From contig CAZBMJ010000049.1 in NCBI GenBank assembly GCA_964493205.1, forward strand, positions 1-11,749: 11,749 nt of DNA, read 5' to 3'. The notes under the pieces were generated by a model. It ran no database searches, was not told where the DNA came from, and saw nothing but the letters and a program-made list of their open reading frames with translations. This stretch comes from CAZBMJ01 sp964493205. Its GTDB lineage: Bacteria > Myxococcota > UBA727 > JABDBI01. This document shows positions 1 through 6,442 of this stretch, in pieces. The stretch's first letter is position 1. Each line of letters begins with the position of its first letter. Position numbers and translations under genes: made by a program.

Positions 1-75
1 GGATGCCCTGAACGAGTCAGGGCACGTAGAAACGGGCTGAAAACAGAATTTGAACCCCTCCGCTTATCCCCAAAC
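1..75 (+). repeat. Dispersed palindromic repeat, left-edge copy
   Basis: The copy opens with GGATGCC and a perfect hairpin (stem GCCCTGA at 5-11, loop ACGAG, stem TCAGGGC at 17-23). A conserved tail from 27 to 75 follows, starting TAGAAACGGGCTGAAAACAG. The reverse complement of the right edge (11749 back to about 11707) matches the first 43 bases of this tail at 40 positions. A third relative at 6018 shares the GGATGCC hairpin and the GTAGAAAC..GCTGAAAA core. No reading frame is maintained. The element lies just 3' of the ankyrin gene. It resembles REP-like palindromic elements; the family itself is not one I can name. Confidence 0.75.
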
Positions 76-87
76 CTTAGGTTAATT

Positions 88-120
88 AGTGTCTTTACAA
101 GGCGCATTCGCAAAGACGCT
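88..120. other. Hairpin 3' of the ankyrin gene
   Basis: AGTGTCTTT (88-96) pairs with AAAGACGCT (112-120), nine pairs including one G-T wobble, around a 15-nt loop. It sits directly after the ankyrin stop codon (minus strand) and could help end or protect that transcript. There is no convincing T-tract after it on the minus strand, so I do not call it an intrinsic terminator. Confidence 0.4.
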
Positions 121-125
121 AACGC

Positions 126-2021
126 CTACCACATAGATTTAGTCTCTACCAAAATTTCTTTTTTAATTTCTTCTAATAAAGCTTTAGTAGCATTATCTTC
201 ATCAAAATAGCCTAAATAATCTGTATTCTTCTCCAACAGGAGTTTAATGAAATTTTTTAGATTTTCTTTCTTAGAAACACTGGAAGAAAAACGATAGTCA
301 TGAAGTATGATATCCAGCGGAGTTAAATAATTTTCATCTTTACTGTTAACGTCTGCATGATTATCAAGCAGTAATTTTACTAATTCCAAATTAACTCGCT
401 CGCAAGCATAATGCAGAGGACTCATTTTTTTATGGTCAAGATAATTAACAACTGCATTATGACTAATGAGAAGTTTTACTAATTCCAAATTAGCTCGGTC
501 GCAAGCATGATGCAGAGGACTCATATTTTTATCGTCAAGATAATTAACATCTGCATTATGACTAATGAGAAATTTTGCTAATTCGATTATATCTGTAGAT
601 TTAGAGTCACTCACTCTTATTAAGCCTTTACTATATAAATCACTATTATTAATAACATATCTTTCTATAAGCATTTGCAAGGTGTCTTTATCGTTATTAG
701 AGCATGCTGATAGAAATAATTCTTCTACATTAATATTAAAATCATCTTCAATATTAAAATTATTTTCGCTCCCACTCGAAGGACCTTGCATTTCATCATT
801 TAATTCGCTCACAGACTTAAGTAGGTTTTGTATTTGTTCATCTTTGCTACTATCTGAGTTAAGCAAAAAGTCCTTTATTTCTTTCTGTTTTTTATCATCT
901 TTTTCTAAAATTAAACTAACAAGATGAGTTTTTTGATACTCGATACACTTTTTAAGAAGTTCTTTTTTGTCTTCATTGTCTATTTGTTCCCATTTATATT
1001 TAATAAAAGCTTTGATAATTAGCTCTGAATTGTCATTTACTTCTTTGTTATCTTTTATGATCCTAATAAGAATCTTAAGTGGAACTTCGCTATCGTTGTA
1101 TTCACCAGTCTCATAAATATCAGTCACTTTTTCTTTAAGTAAGAGTTTAACAATGCTTGATCGATGGTTATCAACTGCTATGCTTAAGGCAGTATGACCA
1201 AATGTTTTGGTAATTTCATTGATATTAGTTTTATTATTTTTTAATAATAGCTTAACTATTTTTTTATTCCCAAACTCACATGCAAGATGCAGAGGACTAA
1301 GTTTGTCTATATGGCTGACGCGTAGCTCTTCTGCATCCCATTCTTTAAACATATCGCGATCGCATTTAGCATTTACATCAGTATTAGGATGATTTAGAAG
1401 CTCTTTAACTATTTCCGTCATGTTATTTATGCATGCAAGATGAAGAGGAGCGAGAGATTTTTCATCAGCAAAATTTACATCAATATTAGGGTGTTTTAAT
1501 AACGCTTTTATAGCTGCTAAATTACTGTTAATACAAGCTATCATTAAAGCAGTATTATTTTGTTTATTGCGATAATTTATACAAATGTGCCGATGCGCAG
1601 TAATTTTCTCAATAATTTGCTGAGCTTTTTCATCTTTAAGTTTTTCACACGCTAACTGCAACAAGGTATATCCTTGTTTATTACTCTCATTTATATTTAT
1701 ATATTTTACATAATCTTTACCTAAAAAAAGTTCCACAACCTCTGCTTGACCATGGGCGCATGCTGCTAAAATTGGAGTATTACCATTGCCATCTTTTTGA
1801 TTAACATCCTCTGTCATTAAAAGTTCTTTTACTTTTTCTATATCTCCTTCCTCACAAGCTTTATGAAGAAGAAAAATTGCCATTTTTTTGGCTGGCAGTT
1901 CATTGTTAAGAATACCTTCATCTTCAGGCCGTTCTCTTTTTTCACCTAAATTGTTTGGGTCAGTTGCAAAAACAAAAGACGTAGAAAATATTAATAAAAT
2001 AGCTAAAAATTTATATAACAT
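126..2021 (-). CDS. Exported ankyrin-repeat protein
   Basis: This 631-residue protein starts with a Sec-type signal peptide (basic start, hydrophobic residues 4-18, likely cleavage after FVFA at 19), so it should leave the cytoplasm. Ankyrin repeats form two blocks, about residues 50-300 and 433-605. They are recognised by repeated TPLHLAC-like turns (for example 191-197, 242-248, 501-507, 534-540) followed by VKLLL and (A/T)DVN. The blocks are separated by a charged helical stretch (about 310-410) and a Ser/Asn/Asp-rich linker (412-432). Two modules at about 483-549 are nearly identical. No enzymatic domain is visible. Ankyrin arrays bind proteins, and in host-associated bacteria many act on host targets; that role here is inference. 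The start is supported by AGAGG five bases upstream. It is transcribed alone, 85 bases after dsbD, and followed by a repeat element. Confidence 0.9.
   Translation of the reverse strand: MLYKFLAILLIFSTSFVFATDPNNLGEKRERPEDEGILNNELPAKKMAIFLLHKACEEGDIEKVKELLMTEDVNQKDGNGNTPILAACAHGQAEVVELFLGKDYVKYININESNKQGYTLLQLACEKLKDEKAQQIIEKITAHRHICINYRNKQNNTALMIACINSNLAAIKALLKHPNIDVNFADEKSLAPLHLACINNMTEIVKELLNHPNTDVNAKCDRDMFKEWDAEELRVSHIDKLSPLHLACEFGNKKIVKLLLKNNKTNINEITKTFGHTALSIAVDNHRSSIVKLLLKEKVTDIYETGEYNDSEVPLKILIRIIKDNKEVNDNSELIIKAFIKYKWEQIDNEDKKELLKKCIEYQKTHLVSLILEKDDKKQKEIKDFLLNSDSSKDEQIQNLLKSVSELNDEMQGPSSGSENNFNIEDDFNINVEELFLSACSNNDKDTLQMLIERYVINNSDLYSKGLIRVSDSKSTDIIELAKFLISHNADVNYLDDKNMSPLHHACDRANLELVKLLISHNAVVNYLDHKKMSPLHYACERVNLELVKLLLDNHADVNSKDENYLTPLDIILHDYRFSSSVSKKENLKNFIKLLLEKNTDYLGYFDEDNATKALLEEIKKEILVETKSMW
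373..570 (-). repeat. Tandem duplication of one ankyrin module (2 x 99 bp)
   Basis: Bases 373-471 and 472-570 align without gaps and differ at only 7 of 99 positions. The 99-bp period equals the 33 residues of one ankyrin repeat. The copies encode the paired LISHNA-VNYLD..K.MSPLH.AC.R.NLELVKLL modules. The other ankyrin units in the gene are far more diverged, so this is a recent in-frame duplication. A degraded third unit begins at 571 (AATTTTGCTAATTC). Confidence 0.9.
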
Positions 2022-2026
2022 AAAAA

Positions 2027-2031
2027 CCTCT
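2027..2031 (-). promoter_or_regulatory. Ribosome binding site of the ankyrin gene
   Basis: AGAGG on the minus strand lies five bases before the ATG at 2021. The 85-base gap to dsbD is almost pure A/T. I see no reliable promoter hexamer pair or terminator in it. Confidence 0.6.
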
Positions 2032-2106
2032 ATATTTTTTAATAATAAATAATATTTTTATTTAAAAAGTCATTAAAACATACATTTAAAAAGCTGTAAA
2101 TAGATT

Positions 2107-3501
2107 TTACTTAATTTTAGCTAAAACTTGTAAAAATTGTGCAGGTCTAATAAAACCCACTATTTTTTCTTTAACTTCAAAAATAGTTGGGGATAAAATA
2201 ACTAAAGTAGGTAAGCCTGTTACTGAAAACTTTTTTTGTAAGTGGTTTATAAGCTTAGAACTATTGGTGCTATCAATTCTTATTAAATAAAATTTTTCTA
2301 ATACTTCGCTCACAGATTTATTCGAAAAAGTATGTTCAAGCTCCCTGCAAGCCACACACCAATCAGCATAAAAATCTAATAGTACAGGCTTACAAGCATT
2401 TTTTGCTTGCTCCAAATGATAATCAAAATCTTTTGAAGAATTATTTTGATGATTTATTATATTCCAAGTTATAGTATTATTTGCAAAACTTTTAGCATCA
2501 TATAAACTTTGCCATCTAAAAATAGTAGCTAATAAAACAGCTAAAAAAATATAATTTACATATAAAATATACTTATATCTATACTTAAGTGAAAAAATTA
2601 CGCTTGATAATAAAGTTAAAATTGTTAAAATTATTACAAAAATTAAGCCTAAATTTTTTATAGTAAATAAAAATTTATCAAATTTAAAAAACACTAAAGA
2701 AAAGTAATAAAAAGAAGCAGCTAAAATAATGCTGCCAAACATGCCTTTTACAAAACTCATCCATGGGCCAGATTTTGGCAACAAGGCTAAGCTTGAAGAA
2801 AATGTCCCCAATACCAAAAATAATATCCCTAAACCCAAAGAAAAAAATAGCATCAAAATTACAGCAAAACTTATACTTTGTCCTTGAGCTAATAGGGCTA
2901 AAATAAAACCTAAAACAGGGCCAGTACAGGGAGCCGCGATAAAGCCAGCACCTAAGCCCATTAAAAATGCCCCTCTAAAGCCCTTAGATGTTATTTTTGT
3001 AAGCTTATTTGTGAATGCTGAGGGTAAAGAAAAATTAATAACTTCCCACATAAAAAGGCTCATCCACAATAAAAATAGTGCAATAATTAGTGTGGCTATG
3101 CTGCTTTGCATAAATGAACCAAATAATATGCCAAAACTTGCAAAAATAATACCAAGACTGGCATAGGTAAGGCTCATACCTAACACGTATACCAAGGCAG
3201 TTAAAAAACCTTGGGTACGATTTTTATAGGTTTTACTGCCTAACAACGTAATAGTAATAGGAATCAAGGGATAAACGCATGGCGATAGAGATGTTAAAAA
3301 ACCAGCCAGTAGTACTAATAAAATGGGTATAAAAATTTGGCCTTCTTCAAAATATTTTTGCAAGAAAAAAATAAGTGATTGCTCATTGGAATTTATTACA
3401 TCTTTTATGAGGCTTGAAATGCTTACATCACTACATGGCTCAACATATGCAAAAATATTTAAGGAAAATAAAATAGCTAGTAAACCTATTCTTGTACTCA
3501 T
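2107..3501 (-). CDS. dsbD: Thiol:disulfide interchange protein DsbD, short form without the N-terminal domain
   Basis: An inner-membrane protein that passes electrons from cytoplasmic thioredoxin to periplasmic thiol partners. With the ATG at 3501 it has 464 residues: a signal/anchor segment (1-18), a short soluble stretch, a multi-pass CcdA-like membrane domain (about 55-330) with the redox cysteines in SPCVYP (C75) and APCTGP (C192), and a C-terminal thioredoxin domain (about 345-464) with CVAC (382-385) and the cis-proline loop GLPT (429-432). Full-length DsbD has an additional N-terminal immunoglobulin-like domain of roughly 120-150 residues with its own cysteine pair. Here only about 35 residues containing one cysteine (C23) precede the membrane domain. 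The frame stays open upstream to a GTG at 3570, but that would overlap phoH and spoil the signal peptide. AGGGA about 11 bases upstream supports the ATG. It follows phoH by 25 bases, so they are probably co-transcribed. Confidence 0.88.
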   Translation of the reverse strand: MSTRIGLLAILFSLNIFAYVEPCSDVSISSLIKDVINSNEQSLIFFLQKYFEEGQIFIPILLVLLAGFLTSLSPCVYPLIPITITLLGSKTYKNRTQGFLTALVYVLGMSLTYASLGIIFASFGILFGSFMQSSIATLIIALFLLWMSLFMWEVINFSLPSAFTNKLTKITSKGFRGAFLMGLGAGFIAAPCTGPVLGFILALLAQGQSISFAVILMLFFSLGLGILFLVLGTFSSSLALLPKSGPWMSFVKGMFGSIILAASFYYFSLVFFKFDKFLFTIKNLGLIFVIILTILTLLSSVIFSLKYRYKYILYVNYIFLAVLLATIFRWQSLYDAKSFANNTITWNIINHQNNSSKDFDYHLEQAKNACKPVLLDFYADWCVACRELEHTFSNKSVSEVLEKFYLIRIDSTNSSKLINHLQKKFSVTGLPTLVILSPTIFEVKEKIVGFIRPAQFLQVLAKIK

Positions 3502-3526
3502 ATTTATTTTTATCCCTAACAAATTT

Positions 3527-4831
3527 TTACAACAAATTAGCCGCAGCTTCAGCCAAAGCTGAGCGTTCACCTTTTTTTAGGGTCACATGGCCAAACAAAG
3601 CATTATTTTTAAACCTATTAACCACATGAACTAAACCGTTATTGGTAGCATCAACATAGGGATTATCAATTTGATAAGGATCACCAGTCAACACTATCTT
3701 AGTAGATTCACCTGCGCGAGAAACTATAGTTTTAACCTCATGAGGAGTTAAATTTTGTGCTTCATCAACTATTAAAAACTGCGAAGCAATAGAACGACCT
3801 CGAATATAGGTTAGTGGCTCTATTTGCAATAAATCCATGTCTATTAATTCCTGATAAGAACGTCTTTTTTGACGTGAATTTGACCGACCCAGTAAAAACT
3901 CCACATTATCAAAAATAGGCTGCATCCAAGGATTAAGTTTTTCTTCCACGCTGCCTGGTAAATACCCCAAATCTTTACCTAAAGGAAATATGGGTCTACT
4001 CACCAAAAGCCTTTGATAGCGTTTTTCATCGGCAACTAAGGCTAAGCCTGCTGCAATCGCCAATAAGGTTTTTCCTGTGCCAGCTTTACCGATTAAGCTT
4101 ACCAACTGCACATCATCATCAAGCAATAAGTCTAGAGCAAATGATTGCTCTTTATTTTTTGCACTAATTCCCCACACTTCTAAATTACTTTTTATGGATG
4201 TTAAACAGTTTGATTTGTAGCAATTTTTTGCCAATGCGGAAGTAGAAGAGTTATTTGGATCTTTTAATATCACATATTGATTTTTTATTAAATCAATTTT
4301 CGTATCTAATTTATTAGTTTTATAAAGCGTATCTATATCTTCTTTTTTTGCATTTATTTCAGTATATCCACTATATAACTCATCTATATTATTAGGCTCA
4401 GGTTCAAAGCCTTCGGAAGTTATACCAATAGCGTCGCAACGTATACGCAAGTTCATATCTTGAGTGATAAAAATAACGTCTTCTTTATTTGTAAGCTTTT
4501 CTTTTAGATCTAGCGCTACAGCCAAAATTCGACTATCTTGTCCACGATCTGTCGTAATTTCTAAAGGCAGCGTTCTTGCAGAAGTTGCCACTCTAAGAGT
4601 ACTGCCATTTGGTAAAGTAACACCCTTAGCTAATGAACCAGTTTGGCGTAAGGTATCAAGATTGCGACTTACTTGACGAGCATTTTGTCCAAGCTCTGAA
4701 AGTTCTTTTTTGAAATTATCTATTTCTTCCACTACATATATAGGAATGACAATATTGTTATGGGCAAAACCAAACATAGAGTTTGGATCATGAAGCAAAA
4801 CGTTAGTATCAAGAATAAAAGTTTTTTTCAT
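3527..4831 (-). CDS. PhoH family ATPase with N-terminal PIN domain
   Basis: The 434-residue protein joins a PIN nuclease-like domain (about 1-140) to a PhoH P-loop ATPase domain (about 215-434), the arrangement known as YlaK/PhoL or PhoH2. PIN acidic residues are present at D8 (FILDTNVLL), E35/E36 (VVEEIDNF), D99 (RGQDSRI) and D125 (TQDMNL), so the metal site looks intact. The ATPase shows Walker A GKAGTGKT (248-255) and Walker B FLIVDEAQ (352-359), followed by a conserved TGDPYQID (382-389). PIN-PhoH proteins are linked to RNA unwinding and cleavage; the substrate here is unknown. The ATG is preceded by AGGA six bases upstream. It lies downstream of the terminator that ends rpsR and upstream of dsbD, so it likely starts a new transcript. 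The link to DsbD is positional only. Confidence 0.9.
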   Translation of the reverse strand: MKKTFILDTNVLLHDPNSMFGFAHNNIVIPIYVVEEIDNFKKELSELGQNARQVSRNLDTLRQTGSLAKGVTLPNGSTLRVATSARTLPLEITTDRGQDSRILAVALDLKEKLTNKEDVIFITQDMNLRIRCDAIGITSEGFEPEPNNIDELYSGYTEINAKKEDIDTLYKTNKLDTKIDLIKNQYVILKDPNNSSTSALAKNCYKSNCLTSIKSNLEVWGISAKNKEQSFALDLLLDDDVQLVSLIGKAGTGKTLLAIAAGLALVADEKRYQRLLVSRPIFPLGKDLGYLPGSVEEKLNPWMQPIFDNVEFLLGRSNSRQKRRSYQELIDMDLLQIEPLTYIRGRSIASQFLIVDEAQNLTPHEVKTIVSRAGESTKIVLTGDPYQIDNPYVDATNNGLVHVVNRFKNNALFGHVTLKKGERSALAEAAANLL

Positions 4832-4859
4832 AGATTTTCCTAATGTTGCAACTAGTTTA

Positions 4860-4887
4860 AATCTAACATGATTATGGTGATAACCAA
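4860..4887 (-). promoter_or_regulatory. Weak candidate promoter for phoH-dsbD
   Basis: On the minus strand TTGGTT (4882-4887) and TAGATT (4860-4865) are separated by 16 bases. They lie just downstream of the rpsR terminator and 29 bases before the phoH start. Matches to the sigma-70 consensus are 3/6 and 4/6. The main argument is that a new promoter is needed after the terminator; in sequence this AT-rich the hexamers alone are weak evidence. Confidence 0.25.
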
Positions 4888-4888
4888 T

Positions 4889-4919
4889 AAAAAAAGGCCT
4901 TTTAAAAAAGCCCTTTTTT
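4889..4919 (-). terminator. Intrinsic terminator after rpsR
   Basis: Read on the minus strand, an A-run plus GG (4912-4919) pairs with CC plus a T-run (4890-4897). An inner CTTTT/AAAAG stem and one G-G mismatch sit within it, and the structure ends in a T-rich tail. It lies 20 bases after the rpsR stop and before the phoH start. The near-palindrome could work on both strands, but there is no plus-strand gene here to end. Confidence 0.8.
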
Positions 4920-4938
4920 AATAAGAATAAAAATTTGA

Positions 4939-5175
4939 TTAAGCGTCTAAGCTCTTAAATGGCAATAAACCAGCGCAACGAGCTTTTTTAATAGCTTTGG
5001 TGATCTTTCTTTGATTTTGAGCACACAAACCAGAGCGTCTTGATGGCAAAATTTTACCTTCAGGTGAGGTAAATTTTCTTAATAATTCAGAGTCTTTATA
5101 GTCAATTTCTAGCTTATTTTGGATAAAATAATCAGTAAGACGTTTTTTGTTGCGAGAAAAATTATTGTTTTCCAT
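4939..5175 (-). CDS. rpsR: 30S ribosomal protein S18
   Basis: S18 binds the platform of the small subunit next to S6. With the ATG at 5175 the protein has 78 residues, close to the family's usual 70-80. Recognisable segments are EIDYKDSELLRKF (23-35), GKILPSRRSG (40-49) and QRKITKAIKKAR (55-66), ending in the typical LLPF (70-73). The upstream ATG at 5232 would add 19 residues with no S18 similarity, so I reject it; AGGT lies about nine bases before the chosen start. The N-terminal stretch is less like the common RRRKFCRF form, and two cysteines (C51, C67) occur in the C-terminal half. The usual partners rpsF and rplI are not adjacent. It sits 61 bases after tlyA and is followed by a strong terminator. 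Confidence 0.93.
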   Translation of the reverse strand: MENNNFSRNKKRLTDYFIQNKLEIDYKDSELLRKFTSPEGKILPSRRSGLCAQNQRKITKAIKKARCAGLLPFKSLDA

Positions 5176-5222
5176 ATTGTTAAAACCTACATAAAATTTG
5201 GATCGGATAGCACTATTTCGAA

Positions 5223-5252
5223 AAAAAAGCATTTTATCAAGTGGGCTTTTTT
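5223..5252 (-). terminator. Possible weak terminator or attenuator across the tlyA stop
   Basis: On the minus strand AAAAAAGC (5245-5252) pairs with GCTTTTTT (5223-5230) around a 14-base loop containing the tlyA stop codon, and the T-run continues to 5221. Only two pairs are G-C, so the stem is weak. If active it would reduce read-through from tlyA into rpsR, but I see no clear separate rpsR promoter in the 50 bases after it. Confidence 0.35.
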
Positions 5253-5986
5253 AATAATCCTATTAAAAACTCCTTATTGCCCTTAGTACCAAATATTGGG
5301 CTTTCTTCTACCCCCAATATTTCTAAATCAAGAGTAAGGGCCACATTTTTAATCTTTTCTACGGCCCACTCATGAGCTTGTGGATCTTTTACAATACCGC
5401 CCTTGGCTATAAGTTCTCTTCCCACCTCAAATTGAGGCTTGATCAAAGCATAAATTCTTGAATTATCAGCTAATAAATTTTTAACTTTGGCCAAAATTTT
5501 TTCTAAGGAAATAAAGCTTACGTCTATAACAGCTATTTTTATTTCTTCTGTAAAATTACTCTTATCTACATGTAAAATATGGGTTTTTTCCATGCTAACA
5601 ATACGCTTATCTTGGCGCAGCTTCAAATCAAGCTGATTATAGCCCACATCTATGGCATACACTTTTGCTGCTTTAGCCTGTAATAAAACTTCGCTAAATC
5701 CACCAGTACTGGCTCCAACGTCTATGGCTGTCATATTAGTTATGTCCAGTGGCCAAGTTTTTAGTGCATGCAAAAGTTTTAGCGCTCCTCGTGAAACAAA
5801 ATTATGCTCATTGCTTTTTATGCGAATATTTGCCGTATCACTATTAAATTTTTGGCCTGCCTTATCAACTTTTTGCTCGTTGATCAAAACATTGCCAGCC
5901 ATGATTAAACTTCTGGCTTTGCTAGGGTTCTCAACTAGGCCATTCATTACCAATAACTGGTCAAGCCTTACTTTTTGGGGTTTCAT
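5237..5986 (-). CDS. tlyA: TlyA family rRNA 2'-O-methyltransferase
   Basis: TlyA proteins are SAM-dependent ribose methyltransferases that modify 16S and/or 23S rRNA; some have been described as hemolysins. From the ATG at 5986 the protein has 249 residues, the usual family size. An S4 RNA-binding domain occupies about 1-65 (RLDQLLV, KARSLIMAGNVLIN). A Rossmann/FtsJ-type methyltransferase domain follows, with SAM motif DVGASTGGF (89-97), acidic AIDVGYNQLD (111-120), IDVSFIS (154-160), LIKPQFEVGRE (181-191) and the terminal SPIFGTKGNKEFL (229-241). The frame extends four residues to a TTG at 5998, but the ATG fits the family better. Its ribosome site is weak (GGA). A repeat element lies within 35 bases upstream and rpsR follows 61 bases downstream. 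Whether one or both rRNAs are modified cannot be told from sequence. Confidence 0.92.
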   Translation of the reverse strand: MKPQKVRLDQLLVMNGLVENPSKARSLIMAGNVLINEQKVDKAGQKFNSDTANIRIKSNEHNFVSRGALKLLHALKTWPLDITNMTAIDVGASTGGFSEVLLQAKAAKVYAIDVGYNQLDLKLRQDKRIVSMEKTHILHVDKSNFTEEIKIAVIDVSFISLEKILAKVKNLLADNSRIYALIKPQFEVGRELIAKGGIVKDPQAHEWAVEKIKNVALTLDLEILGVEESPIFGTKGNKEFLIGLLKKPT

Positions 5987-6017
5987 GTTATTTTCCAATT
6001 GTACAAATTAATTTTCT

Positions 6018-6110
6018 GGATGCCTCGCACAAGGCGTGGCACGTAGAAACCAGCTGAAAATGCACTTCTATCAGCTTGAATTATTCAAAATTTGTATCTT
6101 AGGTTTTCTT
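6018..6110 (+). repeat. Dispersed palindromic repeat, internal copy
   Basis: GGATGCC begins a hairpin (GCCTCGC at 6022-6028, loop ACAAG, GCGTGGC at 6034-6040, one mismatch), then GCACGTAGAAAC..GCTGAAAA as in the left-edge copy, same orientation. After 6060 similarity fades, with a short CTTAGGTT shared near the end. Further inverted repeats follow: AGCTGA/TCAGCT (6052-6077) and TTGAA/TTCAA. It fills the gap between tlyA and the antitoxin gene and ends close to the antitoxin stop codon. The right boundary is approximate. Confidence 0.6.
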
Positions 6111-6112
6111 AC

Positions 6113-6373
6113 TCAGATTTCCAATTTCTCAAACATTTCTTCAGCGCTAGCATATTTAGTAATATTTTTGCCATGCCTGCTGGTCTCTACAGCTTCTTTT
6201 AATTCTTCATTGGGAATTTTAATAGAAAACGGCAGACCATTGTTTAAATAAACTTGTTTAAAAAATATATTTATTGCTTCACTGGTGGAAATGCCTAATT
6301 TATATAAAATTTTTTCTACTTCACCTTTTATTTTTGGTTCAATTCTTGCACGTACTATAGCTGTTTTAATCAT
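6113..6373 (-). CDS. RelB/DinJ family antitoxin, no adjacent toxin
   Basis: The 86-residue protein starts MIKTAIVRARIEPKIKGE and continues LYKLGISTSEAINIFFKQV (25-43) then NNGLPFSI (45-52). This is the ribbon-helix-helix fold and spacing typical of RelB/DinJ antitoxins, which dimerise, bind their own promoter and use the C-terminal tail to neutralise a RelE/YafQ-type nuclease. The frame extends to a TTG at 6424, but the ATG at 6373 has a strong AGGAG five bases upstream and gives the standard N-terminus. A toxin would normally follow directly. Here about 95 bases of repeat and then tlyA follow, so none can be encoded. It may be a solitary regulator, an anti-addiction remnant, or pair with a toxin elsewhere. 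Confidence 0.85.
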   Translation of the reverse strand: MIKTAIVRARIEPKIKGEVEKILYKLGISTSEAINIFFKQVYLNNGLPFSIKIPNEELKEAVETSRHGKNITKYASAEEMFEKLEI

Positions 6374-6377
6374 AAAA

Positions 6378-6383
6378 GCTCCT
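6378..6383 (-). promoter_or_regulatory. Strong Shine-Dalgarno site of the antitoxin gene
   Basis: AGGAGC ends four bases before the ATG at 6373, and this site decides the start over the upstream TTG at 6424. Confidence 0.7.
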
Positions 6384-6395
6384 ATTAACTGCACT

Positions 6396-6424
6396 ATTGT
6401 AGCTACATAAGGACTAAAATTCAA
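6396..6424 (-). promoter_or_regulatory. Sigma-70-type promoter of the antitoxin gene
   Basis: On the minus strand TTGAAT (-35, 6419-6424) and TACAAT (-10, 6396-6401) are spaced by exactly 17 bases. They match consensus at 4/6 and 5/6 and would give a leader of about 15 bases ending in the strong ribosome site. RelB-type antitoxins usually repress such a promoter. I do not see a convincing palindromic operator beyond the short TTGATCAA just upstream (minus strand, about 6430-6437). Confidence 0.6.
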
Positions 6425-6442
6425 GTATATTGATCAAATTTC

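Noticed and set aside
28..50. Possible bipartite nuclear-localisation-like KRER...PAKK in the ankyrin protein (residue numbers)
   Set aside because: Such clusters are common in Lys-rich AT-biased proteins, and the match to the consensus is loose.
373..570. Two regular 99-bp repeats considered as a CRISPR or satellite array
   Set aside because: They are contiguous with no spacers and encode ankyrin modules in frame.
3502..3570. Upstream GTG start giving a 487-residue DsbD
   Set aside because: It would overlap the end of phoH and place 23 unrelated residues before the signal peptide; the ATG at 3501 has a usable ribosome site.
5176..5232. N-terminally extended S18 from the ATG at 5232
   Set aside because: The additional 19 residues do not resemble S18 and the shorter form has the normal length.
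6036..6251. Plus-strand open frame across the repeat and antitoxin
   Set aside because: It runs through non-coding repeat and the antisense of a clear gene, with no ribosome site or recognisable product.
6374..6424. Longer antitoxin from TTG at 6424
   Set aside because: It would begin inside the -35 box, and AGGAG points to the ATG at 6373.
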